From assembly GCF_002911015.1 (NCBI RefSeq), contig NZ_KZ626850.1:1-64000 (forward strand): a DNA stretch of 64,000 bases. The letters run 5' to 3'. The position numbers were made by a program, and so were the translations under genes. Under the pieces are notes generated by a model. The model made no database searches. It saw nothing but the letters and a program-made list of their open reading frames with translations, and was not told where the DNA came from. This DNA comes from Streptomyces populi. Its GTDB lineage: Bacteria; Actinomycetota; Actinomycetes; Streptomycetales; Streptomycetaceae. Below are positions 1-8,226 of this stretch, one piece after another; position 1 is the stretch's first letter; each line of letters opens with the position of its first letter.

Positions 1-70
1 CCGCACCGCCGCACCGCCGCACCGCCGCACCGCCGCACCGCCGCACCGCCGCACCGCCGCACCGCCGCAC
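1..70. repeat. Octamer tandem repeat at the window edge
   Basis: Eight exact consecutive copies of the 8-base unit CGCCGCAC occupy positions 7-70, preceded by a partial copy, and the array probably continues upstream. It lies just before the GH31 gene. An 8-base period is not a multiple of three, so it is unlikely to be an intact coding repeat; a slippage-prone intergenic array is the simplest reading. Confidence 0.9.
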
Positions 71-181
71 CGCCGGAGGATGCCGCAGCCCGAACACTGC
101 CCGCGGGCGGCAAGGCGACTCCGGGTCTCGACCGGCACAGGGGGGCGCGTCCCCCTGCTGAGAGCAGAACGGATGTTGCGT

Positions 182-3100
182 ATGACGACTGCGTCGAAGA
201 CGTCCAAGGCGTCGAAGAGGCGACGGCCGAGAACCGTACGGCGGCGGGCGAGCGCCGCCGCCCTCGCCGTGGCAGCCACCACGACCCTGACGGGCGCCGA
301 CTTACCGTCAGCGGGTGGTGCGCACGGCCTGCGCCTCCCGACCGTCTCCGCGGGGAGCGCCCGCTTCGAGATCCTCTCGCCCACGCTGATCCGCACCGAA
401 TACGCGGGGGACCGGAAGTTCACCGACGACCCGACGTTCAACGCCATCGGCCGCGAGGGGTTCGAGCCGACCGCGTACAGCGCCACGACGTCCGACGGCT
501 GGCTCACCATCAGGACGAGCGCGATGAGCCTGCGCTACAAAGTCGACTCGGGCCCCTTCAGCGCCCAGAACTTCTCCCTGCGGTCTACGGCGGGCGACAC
601 TCCGGTGACCGCCGCTCCCTGGCAGCGGCTGACCTGCGGGCCCGGCGCGCTCTGCGAGGCGGAGAACCTGAGTCTCGACGGGCTTTCCGTCGCCGCCGAC
701 CACGCCGGCCACACCGGGAGCGGATTCGCCGCGGGATTCGAGGGCACGGGCAGTTCGGCATCCGCTGACATCGATGTCAAAGACGCCGGGACGTACCAGT
801 TCGCCCTGCGCTACGCCAACTCCCTTGGCGGGGACGGCCAGACCCGTACCCGCACGCTGACGCTCACCGTGGACGGCGGCGCGCAGCAGACGGTGTCCCT
901 GCCGGTCACGGCGAACTGGGACACCTGGAACGTCACTTCGGCGAGCGTCCGGCTCGGCGCGGGTCACCACACCGTCGCCCTGACCCGGACCGCCTCGGAC
1001 TCCGGCGACGTCAACGTCGACAGCGTCGCCCTCGTCCGGCCCGGCGACGCCTACCCGCCCGTCTCCAGCACCGCGATCACGGACTGCGCGTACGGCGCGA
1101 GCTGCGAGGCGGAGGCCGGACGCATCGGGGGCACGGCGTTCGCCGCCACCGATCACAAGGGATACGCCGGCAACGGCTTCGTCGGTGACCTCCACCAGGG
1201 AACGAGTCTGACGACCCGGGTGACCGGCGTGCCCGCCGACGGCGTCTACACCCTCCGGGTGCGGTACGCCAACGGAGTCGGCGGCGACGGCCTCCACCAG
1301 CAGCGCACCGCCACCGTCTCCGCCGGGGGCACCACCGGCACCCTGTCGTTCCCCGCGACGACGAACTGGGACGACTGGCAGACGGCCTCACTGCCCGTCA
1401 CCCTGACCGCGGGCACGAACGACGTCACCCTCGGCTGTCCCGACACGGCGAGCTGCCACATCAACGCGGACACCGTCTCGGCGGCCGCCCCCGGCACGGC
1501 CGCGCCCCCGCCCCACCTCGCGCTCGGCGGCTACCGCCGCGGCCTCGACGGGGTGACCGGCAACGAGAGCTCGGTCCCCACCACGCCCGGCCTGCTCAAC
1601 CGGGACGGCTGGTACCTCCTCGACGACACGTCGTCAGCGGTGTACGACGCCACGGCCCACAGGGCGACCCCCCGCCCCGGCCACGGCGGCGCGCCCTACC
1701 AGGACGGCTACGTCTTCGGCTACGGGCACGACTACAAGCGCGGGCTGACCGATCTCGCCACTCTGACCGGCCCGCCCGCCCTGCTGCCGCAATGGGCCTA
1801 CGGCGTCTGGTACTCGGAGTACATCGACCGTACGGCGGCGGACTACCAGAACACGATCCTCCCCGCGTTCCGTTCCGAAGGCGTCCCGCTGGACGTCCTG
1901 GTGACCGACACGGACTTCAAGGCCGTGAACACCTGGAGCGGCTGGGAGATGGACCCGGCGAAATTCCCCGACCCCCAGGGCTTCTTCGACTGGTCCGCCG
2001 CGCAGGGACTGCACAACACGCTCAACGTGCACCCCGGCATCCTCGCCTCTGACCCCCAGTTCGCCCAGGCGCAGGCCACGGCCAAGGGCAAGCTGACCAA
2101 GGGCGGTTGCGCGTCCGGGGCCTCCGTCGAGAACAACTGCTACACCTTCGACTTCGGCGACCCGGACCAGCTCAAGGCGTACATGGACCTGCACCGGACC
2201 ATGGACCGACAGGGCAACGACTTCTGGTGGCTCGACTGGTGCTGCGACGCGTCGCAGTCGTCGCTGCGGGGCGTCACGCCCGACGCCTGGATCAACCAGC
2301 AGTACGCCACGGCCGGTTCCTCGAACCTCGGCGGCCGCGGATTCGTCCTCTCCCGCGCGTACGGCTCGTTGCAGGCGGCCGGGTACAGCGGCCAGCAGGG
2401 GCTGCCGACCGGGCCGTGGGCCGACAAGCGCAGCACCGTCCACTTCACCGGTGACACCTCCTCGACCTGGGGCGCGTTGAAGTACGAGGTCGGCTACAGC
2501 CCCGGGGAGTCCGCCGCGACCGGGATGGCCGCCATCACCCATGACATCGGCGGCCACAACGACACGACGGGGTTGGCCGGTTCGGAGAAGTACACCGAGG
2601 GCGGGCAGAGCCGCACCACACGCAAACTCCCCGACGACCTGTACGCCCGCTGGGTCCAGTTCGGCACGTTCCAGCCCGTCGACCGGCTGCACAGCAACCA
2701 CAGCGACCGACTGCCCTGGCAGTACGGCCCCGCGGCGCGGCAGTCGGCCGACAAGTTCCTCAACCTCCGCGAGAACCTGGTGCCCTACACCTACACGCTC
2801 GCCGAGGAGGCGAACCGCACCGGCGTGCCCATCGTCCGCCCCACCTATCTGGAGTACCCGGACGACCCCCAGGCGTACGCCGTCGCCGGCAGCGAGTACT
2901 TCTACGGCTCCGACGTCCTGGTCGCCCCCGTGACCACGCCGGGAACCTCCGCCACCACCTCGGTCTGGCTCCCGCCCGGCCAGTGGACGAACTACTTCAC
3001 CGGCGAGACCTACACCGGCGGGGGAACCCGGGACGTCACCACCGGCCTGGACTCGCTGCCGGTCTTCGTCAGGGCGGGCGGCATCCTGCCCACCCGCACG

Positions 3101-3484
3101 CACGACGTGTCCGGCAACGACCGCAACCCCTTGACCGACGTCACACTCACCGTCGCCGCCGGCTGGCCGGGCACGTTCCGTCTCTACGAGGACGACGGCA
3201 TCACCCAGGGCAAGGGCCGGAGCGCCACGACGACGATCCGGTACCGGCAGAAGGGGCAGCGCCACACGGTGTCGATCGGGCCGGCGCGCGGTTCCTTCGC
3301 CGGTCAGGTGAAGACCCGCCGGTGGACGATCGCGCTCATGGGGACCCACGCACCCACCGAGGTCTCGGTGTCCGGAACACGCCTGTCCCCGCAGGCGTAC
3401 CACTGGGACGACACCTCGAAGGTGCTGACCATCACGCTCCCGCGCCGCAGCGTGCGCGCCCCGGTCACCGTCACCTACGAGTAG
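182..3484 (+). CDS. Secreted GH31 family glycosidase with two inserted CBM35/CBM6-like modules
   Basis: Predicted exported retaining glycosidase (alpha-glucosidase or alpha-xylosidase class) of about 1100 residues. The N-terminus has a lysine/arginine-rich stretch and an Ala-rich hydrophobic segment, so it is a Sec or Tat signal peptide. A GH31 N-terminal beta domain follows. Two related modules, each opening with a C-E-A-E motif and containing N-W-D-x-W, lie at about residues 155-285 and 300-435. The barrel carries WWLDW with the probable nucleophile Asp685, FTGDTSSTW with probable acid/base Asp758, and HDIGGH. The C-terminus resembles DUF5110. I chose ATG 182; ATG 173 is also possible. The double insertion before the barrel recalls GH31 enzymes acting on branched or cyclic glucans, but the substrate cannot be read from sequence. 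A hairpin follows the stop. Confidence 0.88.
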   Translation: MTTASKTSKASKRRRPRTVRRRASAAALAVAATTTLTGADLPSAGGAHGLRLPTVSAGSARFEILSPTLIRTEYAGDRKFTDDPTFNAIGREGFEPTAYSATTSDGWLTIRTSAMSLRYKVDSGPFSAQNFSLRSTAGDTPVTAAPWQRLTCGPGALCEAENLSLDGLSVAADHAGHTGSGFAAGFEGTGSSASADIDVKDAGTYQFALRYANSLGGDGQTRTRTLTLTVDGGAQQTVSLPVTANWDTWNVTSASVRLGAGHHTVALTRTASDSGDVNVDSVALVRPGDAYPPVSSTAITDCAYGASCEAEAGRIGGTAFAATDHKGYAGNGFVGDLHQGTSLTTRVTGVPADGVYTLRVRYANGVGGDGLHQQRTATVSAGGTTGTLSFPATTNWDDWQTASLPVTLTAGTNDVTLGCPDTASCHINADTVSAAAPGTAAPPPHLALGGYRRGLDGVTGNESSVPTTPGLLNRDGWYLLDDTSSAVYDATAHRATPRPGHGGAPYQDGYVFGYGHDYKRGLTDLATLTGPPALLPQWAYGVWYSEYIDRTAADYQNTILPAFRSEGVPLDVLVTDTDFKAVNTWSGWEMDPAKFPDPQGFFDWSAAQGLHNTLNVHPGILASDPQFAQAQATAKGKLTKGGCASGASVENNCYTFDFGDPDQLKAYMDLHRTMDRQGNDFWWLDWCCDASQSSLRGVTPDAWINQQYATAGSSNLGGRGFVLSRAYGSLQAAGYSGQQGLPTGPWADKRSTVHFTGDTSSTWGALKYEVGYSPGESAATGMAAITHDIGGHNDTTGLAGSEKYTEGGQSRTTRKLPDDLYARWVQFGTFQPVDRLHSNHSDRLPWQYGPAARQSADKFLNLRENLVPYTYTLAEEANRTGVPIVRPTYLEYPDDPQAYAVAGSEYFYGSDVLVAPVTTPGTSATTSVWLPPGQWTNYFTGETYTGGGTRDVTTGLDSLPVFVRAGGILPTRTHDVSGNDRNPLTDVTLTVAAGWPGTFRLYEDDGITQGKGRSATTTIRYRQKGQRHTVSIGPARGSFAGQVKTRRWTIALMGTHAPTEVSVSGTRLSPQAYHWDDTSKVLTITLPRRSVRAPVTVTYE

Positions 3485-3515
3485 GAAGGGACGGACAACC
3501 TCCTGGCGCGATCCG

Positions 3516-3557
3516 GGTCCGGTCGCGGAGCGGTACCCACCGCCCCGCGACCGGACC
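3516..3557 (+). terminator. Hairpin terminator after GH31
   Basis: A perfect 13-base stem (3516-3528 with 3545-3557) and a 16-base loop start about 30 bases after the GH31 stop. There is no T-tract, as is usual in this GC range. Confidence 0.65.
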
Positions 3558-3604
3558 GACGCCCATGAGGACGAGCACACGGTCCACAGGGGAGACAGCA
3601 GCAC

Positions 3605-4732
3605 ATGCAGATGCCACCATCACCGCCCGTGCCGTCGCCGTCCGCGGGGACGCGGACCGACGGATCATCCGTCCGGATCGGTGCCCTCGTCCCCCTGAGC
3701 CGGCCCGGCTGGGCCGAGGCGGGCCGGCACCTGCTCGCCGGACTCGAACTGGCCGTTCGCGAGGTCGGCGACACCGGCGGGATCGCCGGAAGGCCGCTCG
3801 AACTGGTGGTGCGGGACACCGCGGCCGATCCGCGGAAGGCCGTGGCCGCCGTGGACGAACTGGCCCGGCTGGGCGTGGCCGCCCTGGTGGGGGAGTACCA
3901 CAGCGTCGTCGCCCGCGCCGCCGCGGCCAGGGCCGACGCCCTCGGTGTGCCGTTCCTCTGCTCGTCGGCGGTTCTCGACACGCTCACCGAACAGCCGACG
4001 CGGTGGGTCGCGCGTGTCGCCCCGGCGCAGTCCCACGGCTGGAGGATCTACGCGGACTTCCTTCTGGGCGCGGGCCACAGCCGTGTCGCCGTGGCGGCCG
4101 ATCCGAGTGCCTACTGGGCGTCCGGGGCCGCAGTCCTGAGGGATCACCTCGCCCCGCACGGCGGTTCCGTCGTCGAACTCGACATGCGCGCGCTGACCCC
4201 CGCCGCCGTGTGCGACGAACTCGTCGGCCGTCGCGCGACGGCACTCCTCCTCCTGGTCGGGCATCCGGAGCCCGCCGTGTCGATCGTCAGGTCGGTCCGC
4301 CGTGACCGGCGCCTCGCCGAGACGATGATCGGGGCCCCGGCCGGACAGCCGGAGTTCGGCGAATGGGCCGCGCTGCTGGGCGGCGAGGGCACCGCCGTCC
4401 CGTTCCTGCGCTACCTGCCGGAGCACCTGGGGCCGCTGGGCGCGCGTGTCGGGAAGGCCCTGCGCGAGCGGCTGGGCCGGGCACCCTCCTTCGTCGCCTT
4501 CGAGGGCTACGACACCGTCACCGTCCTCGCCGACGTCCTGCGCTCCGGAGCCGGGGACCGGGCGGGTGTCGCCGCGTGCTGGCCGCGCGTCGACGTCGAG
4601 GGCACCCGCGGACGGATCAGGTTCTCCCGGGTGCCGGGCACCGGTGTCTGGCAGTGGGCCTGGGCGCCGGTCCAGGTCGTCGACCGGGATCCGGCGGACC
4701 CCGAACGCTTTCGGATCCTTCACTCCGGGTGA
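3605..4732 (+). CDS. Periplasmic-binding-protein type I (receptor ligand-binding) protein without a signal peptide
   Basis: A 375-residue protein with the fold signature of branched-chain amino-acid/amide binding proteins (Peripla_BP family). The pattern is G-A-L-V-P-L near residue 25, a helix with GLELAVREV, the strand LELVVRDT, then VAALVGEY and PFLCSSA. Unusually, the N-terminus is Pro/Ser-rich and hydrophilic, with no signal peptide, twin-arginine motif or lipobox Cys. It may therefore act in the cytoplasm, for example as a ligand sensor similar to AmiC, rather than as an ABC transporter component. No permease or ATPase genes lie next to it. GGGGAG lies about nine bases before ATG 3605, which supports this start. 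Confidence 0.75.
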   Translation: MQMPPSPPVPSPSAGTRTDGSSVRIGALVPLSRPGWAEAGRHLLAGLELAVREVGDTGGIAGRPLELVVRDTAADPRKAVAAVDELARLGVAALVGEYHSVVARAAAARADALGVPFLCSSAVLDTLTEQPTRWVARVAPAQSHGWRIYADFLLGAGHSRVAVAADPSAYWASGAAVLRDHLAPHGGSVVELDMRALTPAAVCDELVGRRATALLLLVGHPEPAVSIVRSVRRDRRLAETMIGAPAGQPEFGEWAALLGGEGTAVPFLRYLPEHLGPLGARVGKALRERLGRAPSFVAFEGYDTVTVLADVLRSGAGDRAGVAACWPRVDVEGTRGRIRFSRVPGTGVWQWAWAPVQVVDRDPADPERFRILHSG

Positions 4733-4754
4733 GAGGTCCCGGATCCGCGGGTGA

Positions 4755-4772
4755 GCGGGCCCGGGGGCCCGC
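4755..4772 (+). terminator. Short GC-rich hairpin
   Basis: GCGGGCCC, a two-base loop and its complement lie 23 bases after the binding-protein stop. It is a compact terminator candidate. Confidence 0.45.
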
Positions 4773-4982
4773 CGCACCGGCACGACCGCGCCCACCGCGA
4801 GCCGGTGCACCCACGTCCCGCGCGAAGCGGACCCGGCCGTCCCCACCCGCCCCGCGACACCGTCGTCCACCCCCTCGCACCGCTCGGGGCCGCGCTGCCG
4901 CACGCCGTCCCCCGACCGGACAGGGGCATCCCCACCAGGCCGTACGATCGGCTCGTACCCACCCCCCGAGGAGTTCCGTCCG

Positions 4983-5660
4983 GTGACCGCAGCCGTTCCG
5001 CCGCCCCGCCCCGCCACCGGTCTGATCTCGGTACGGCACCTCACCCGTGTCGAAGACGGTGAGCGGCTGAACGCGTTGCTCTGGCGGGCGGGCGCAGGGT
5101 GGCGGATGGTCAGCAGCGCGGTCCTCGGCGGGGGCATCGCGGAACGTGCCTGGGTCCTGAACGCCCAGGTCTCGCACGGCTATCGACGCACCGACCCGGG
5201 CGAACACCTCGCCGAACTGGCCCGTACCGCCGGCGCGCGGGGGCCGGGGGTCGGGCTGATGACGGCCGCCGACGTCACCCGGTACGCCGCCGCCCACGAC
5301 ACGGGCGTCGAGGCGGTCGTCACGGCCGGACTGGGGGTACGAGGATGGGCCGCGGCCCCGGCCGAGTCCGTGCCCCGCCCCGTCGTGCCGGGCACGATCA
5401 ACATCGTCGCCGCGCTTCCGGTGGCACTCGGTGACGCGGCGCTGGTGAACGCGGTCGGCACGGTCACGGAGGCCAAGGTGCAGGCTCTCCTGGAGACCGG
5501 GCACGACTGCTCCGGCACGCCTACCGACGCCGTGTGCATCGCCGCGCGCGTCCCGCGTCCCGGGGAAGAGGTGCAGGCCTTCGCCGGGCCCCGCTCCCTG
5601 TGGGGTGCCCGCCTCGCCAGGGCCGTGCACGCGGCCGTGCGGGCGGCCGCCGCCGCTTGA
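4983..5660 (+). CDS. cbiZ: Adenosylcobinamide amidohydrolase (CbiZ family)
   Basis: A 225-residue enzyme of the CbiZ family, which cleaves the aminopropanol side chain of adenosylcobinamide to adenosylcobyric acid so that salvaged cobinamides can re-enter B12 assembly. Recognisable family blocks are SSAVLGGG near residue 40, the run ending LNAQVSHGY, LMTAADVTRY, VTAGLGVRGWA, PGTINIV, and SGTPTDAVCIAA towards the C-terminus. The GTG start at 4983 is set by GAGGAG about nine bases upstream. No cobalamin genes are adjacent, so this is a standalone salvage gene; I saw no cobalamin riboswitch in the 250 bases upstream. Confidence 0.85.
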   Translation: MTAAVPPPRPATGLISVRHLTRVEDGERLNALLWRAGAGWRMVSSAVLGGGIAERAWVLNAQVSHGYRRTDPGEHLAELARTAGARGPGVGLMTAADVTRYAAAHDTGVEAVVTAGLGVRGWAAAPAESVPRPVVPGTINIVAALPVALGDAALVNAVGTVTEAKVQALLETGHDCSGTPTDAVCIAARVPRPGEEVQAFAGPRSLWGARLARAVHAAVRAAAAA

Positions 5661-5778
5661 TCCGGGCCCACGGCGAAAACACGCCACGACAAGTCCCCGG
5701 GACTGCAACCATTCGGTCCCCGGACGTGTCTCCACCAGTGAAACAGTGTCCCCTTCAACAGAAAACTCCGGGGGCGTC

Positions 5779-6294
5779 ATGCACCAGCACCCATCCCGCG
5801 CAGCCCTGGTCGCCGGCCTCGTTCTCACCGCCGTCGGCGCCACGATCCCCGCATCCGCGGTCACCCAGCCGAAGGCGGCCGCCACACCTACGTCGCCCGC
5901 ACGTGTCGTCAACGCCCGGTGGGCCGGGCACTGCACCTATGACAGGCTCGTCATCGACGTCCAGGGCGGCACCCCGTCCGTCGGCGTCAGCCGGGTCGGC
6001 ACACTCCGCTACGACCCCTCCGGGAGGAAGGTCCCGCTCGCGGGCAACTACTTCCTGTCCATCAGGCTGTCTCCCGCGGTCGCCCACAACAACGCGGGCT
6101 CGTCGGTCTACAGGGGCCCCCGACTGGCGAACATCCCGCTGTACAAGCTGAAGGGCCTGGCCCTGACCGGGGACTTCGAAGGGGTCGTCACCTTCGGAAC
6201 CGCGTTCCGGACCAAACCCACGTGGAAGGTCACCAAGCTGCACAGCCCCGAGCGCGTGGTCGTGGACTTCAGCCACGTCAACCGCTGCGGGTGA
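5779..6294 (+). CDS. Secreted AMIN-like domain protein
   Basis: A 171-residue exported protein. A short basic N-terminus, a hydrophobic segment and an A-S-A cleavage-like site near residue 28 indicate a signal peptide. The mature part begins around W-A-G-H-C-T-Y-D-R-L-V-I-D and ends with R-V-V-V-D-F-S-H-x-x-R-C. This is the pattern of actinobacterial AMIN-like domain proteins, small beta-sandwich proteins of unknown role, possibly cell-wall associated. Two Cys residues (one early, one at the extreme C-terminus) could form a disulfide. The start is the in-frame ATG just before the signal peptide; in-frame codons from 5605 upstream lack protein character. Confidence 0.7.
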   Translation: MHQHPSRAALVAGLVLTAVGATIPASAVTQPKAAATPTSPARVVNARWAGHCTYDRLVIDVQGGTPSVGVSRVGTLRYDPSGRKVPLAGNYFLSIRLSPAVAHNNAGSSVYRGPRLANIPLYKLKGLALTGDFEGVVTFGTAFRTKPTWKVTKLHSPERVVVDFSHVNRCG

Positions 6295-6388
6295 CGCGGG
6301 ACGGTCACCCCTGAGCACGGCCGAGGCGCCCGGCGGCGTCACACGGGTCGCCACGCCCTTCACCGCCGCGTGGACGCCTCGGCTCCGC

Positions 6389-7276
6389 TCACCGCGGAAG
6401 CCTTCGCGCGTGTCGCCGAAGGCCGTGGTCACCGAGGGGCGCGGGCGTTCCCCGGCCGGGCCACGCGATGTCGTCGACGGCGAGGAACGTTTCGCCGGCC
6501 ACGGACGCGGGGGTCGTCCCGGCGAAGGCCATGACGTCCCGGTGCAGGTGGGACTGGTCGGCGTAGCCGGTGTCGGCCGCGACCCGGGCCGCGCCCTCAC
6601 CCGTGACCAGACGGTGGGCCGCGTGGTCGAAGCGGACCAGCCGCACGGCGCGCTTGGGCGGCAGGCCGAGCTGAGACCGGAACCGGGACCACAGCCGCTT
6701 ACGGCTCCACCCGACCTCGGCCGCGAGCCCCTCGACCCGGATCAGACCACGGTCGGCGACGATCCGGTGCCAGGCCCAGGCCACCTCGGGGTCCACCGGC
6801 GGTCCCTCCCCGTGCCGACGGGCGAGCAGCGCGTCCGCCAACGCGAAGCGCTCCTGCCACGACGGGACCTCGCCGAGTCGCTCGCGGATCCGTGACGCCT
6901 CCCGGCCCCACAGACCGTCCAGCGGTACGACGGCGCCGTCGAGGTCGGCGGGGGAGGCGCCCAGGATCGCACGGGCGACCACCGGGGACAGGCGCACCTG
7001 CACGCACTCGACGTTCTCCCCCCGCGCCCGGACCGCACCCGCGGAGCCGAACCCGGGCCCGGCGACGACGCTTCCCCGCTGCTGCCCCGAGGCACAGTCG
7101 ACGACGGGCGAACCGGCGCCGAACTCCAGGAGCACCGTCACGGCCGGGTGCGGGACCACCCGGAGCGTGTCCAGGCAGGGGACGCGGAACCCGGCCATGG
7201 TGACACCGGCCACCCGGCTGGGCCGCCGCGGGCACTCGACGCCCCACACGGCCGCACCGTGCACGAAGGTCCGCAT
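6389..7276 (-). CDS. AraC-family transcriptional regulator
   Basis: A 295-residue regulator. The N-terminal half is a variable cupin-like sensing region. The C-terminal half carries the AraC double helix-turn-helix: GLIRVEGLAAEVGWSRKRL for the first helix pair and AARVAADTGYADQSHLHRD for the second, followed by G-T-T-P. It is divergent from the alpha/beta hydrolase gene, with only 78 bases between the two starts, so it probably controls the hydrolase-monooxygenase pair. The 78-base spacer shows no obvious palindromic operator by eye. Confidence 0.85.
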   Translation of the reverse strand: MRTFVHGAAVWGVECPRRPSRVAGVTMAGFRVPCLDTLRVVPHPAVTVLLEFGAGSPVVDCASGQQRGSVVAGPGFGSAGAVRARGENVECVQVRLSPVVARAILGASPADLDGAVVPLDGLWGREASRIRERLGEVPSWQERFALADALLARRHGEGPPVDPEVAWAWHRIVADRGLIRVEGLAAEVGWSRKRLWSRFRSQLGLPPKRAVRLVRFDHAAHRLVTGEGAARVAADTGYADQSHLHRDVMAFAGTTPASVAGETFLAVDDIAWPGRGTPAPLGDHGLRRHARRLPR

Positions 7277-7354
7277 CGTCCGATGCTACGCGAGCCGGCC
7301 ACGGGGGAACATTCGTCCAATCCACCGGCGCGTACCGGCGGAGACAGTGGGGCC

Positions 7355-8212
7355 ATGACTGTTTCCGACGGCGGTCCGCACGCGAACGGCGGCCGGCCCA
7401 CCGAGAGTTCGATCCTGTCGCTGGACGACGGCGACATCCACGTGTGCCAGGACGGCCCCCGCGACGCCCCCGCGCTCCTGCTCATCCACGGGTCCGCGTC
7501 CTCCACCCGCTCGTGGGACCCGATGGTTCCGCTGCTGACCGGGCCCCACCACGTCATCCGGATCGACCTGCCCGGACACGGCCGGTCGGCCGCACCGGCC
7601 GACCGCGGCTACGCGATCCCGGACCAGGCGCGCCGGGTCGGCACGGCACTCGACCGGCTCGGTGTCGAGCACGTCGTGATCGCCGGTCACTCCAGCGGCG
7701 GCGCGGTCGCCACCGCCGTCGCCGAACAGCGGCCCGGCCTGGTGACCGCGCTCGCGCTCGTCAATACCGGCCCCGGCCTGGACGCCTTCATCGCACAGGA
7801 GTCCGCCGCGATCGGCGCCTCCCCGTGGCCGCCAACCGACGAGCAGCTCCGGCGGTTCGCGAGCACGGCCTTCAGCCGCGCGGGCTACCAGGTGCCGGAA
7901 GAACTCCTGGACGACGTACGCCGCATGACCCACCGCACGCTCACCGCGACGACGGGTGCCACCCGCTCCTACCTGGAACAGCGGCCCCTGCCGGACCGGT
8001 TGAGGGTCCTGGGCAAGCCCCTGCTGGTGATCTTCGGTGAGGACGACCGCAGATGGCGGTCCTCGTCCGCCTCCGACTACCGCGTCGTTCCGGGCGCGAG
8101 GGTCGAACTGCTGCCGGGTCTCGGTCACTCGCCCCTGCTCGAGGATCCGCAGAGGACCGCCGTCCCCCTGCTGGCCTTCACCACGATCCACGCCGTGCGG
8201 GCCGGCCGATGA
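7355..8212 (+). CDS. Alpha/beta-fold hydrolase
   Basis: A 285-residue hydrolase of the esterase/lipase/haloalkane-dehalogenase-like superfamily. Visible elements are the oxyanion motif L-L-I-H-G-S, the nucleophile elbow GHSSGG with Ser113, and a C-terminal G-L-G-H-S with catalytic His258. It is the first gene of a two-gene unit: its stop overlaps a possible start of the FAD monooxygenase. ATG 7355 is chosen because the protein-like sequence begins here and GGAG lies about ten bases upstream. Hydrolase plus flavin monooxygenase suggests oxidative breakdown of an aromatic or lactone-type compound, but the substrate is not evident. Confidence 0.85.
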   Translation: MTVSDGGPHANGGRPTESSILSLDDGDIHVCQDGPRDAPALLLIHGSASSTRSWDPMVPLLTGPHHVIRIDLPGHGRSAAPADRGYAIPDQARRVGTALDRLGVEHVVIAGHSSGGAVATAVAEQRPGLVTALALVNTGPGLDAFIAQESAAIGASPWPPTDEQLRRFASTAFSRAGYQVPEELLDDVRRMTHRTLTATTGATRSYLEQRPLPDRLRVLGKPLLVIFGEDDRRWRSSSASDYRVVPGARVELLPGLGHSPLLEDPQRTAVPLLAFTTIHAVRAGR

Positions 8213-8226
8213 AGGAGAAGGACACC

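Noticed and set aside
1634..3604. 656-codon minus-strand frame opposite GH31
   Set aside because: The Arg/Gly/Ala/Val-biased sequence has no domains, and the plus-strand enzyme is unambiguous.
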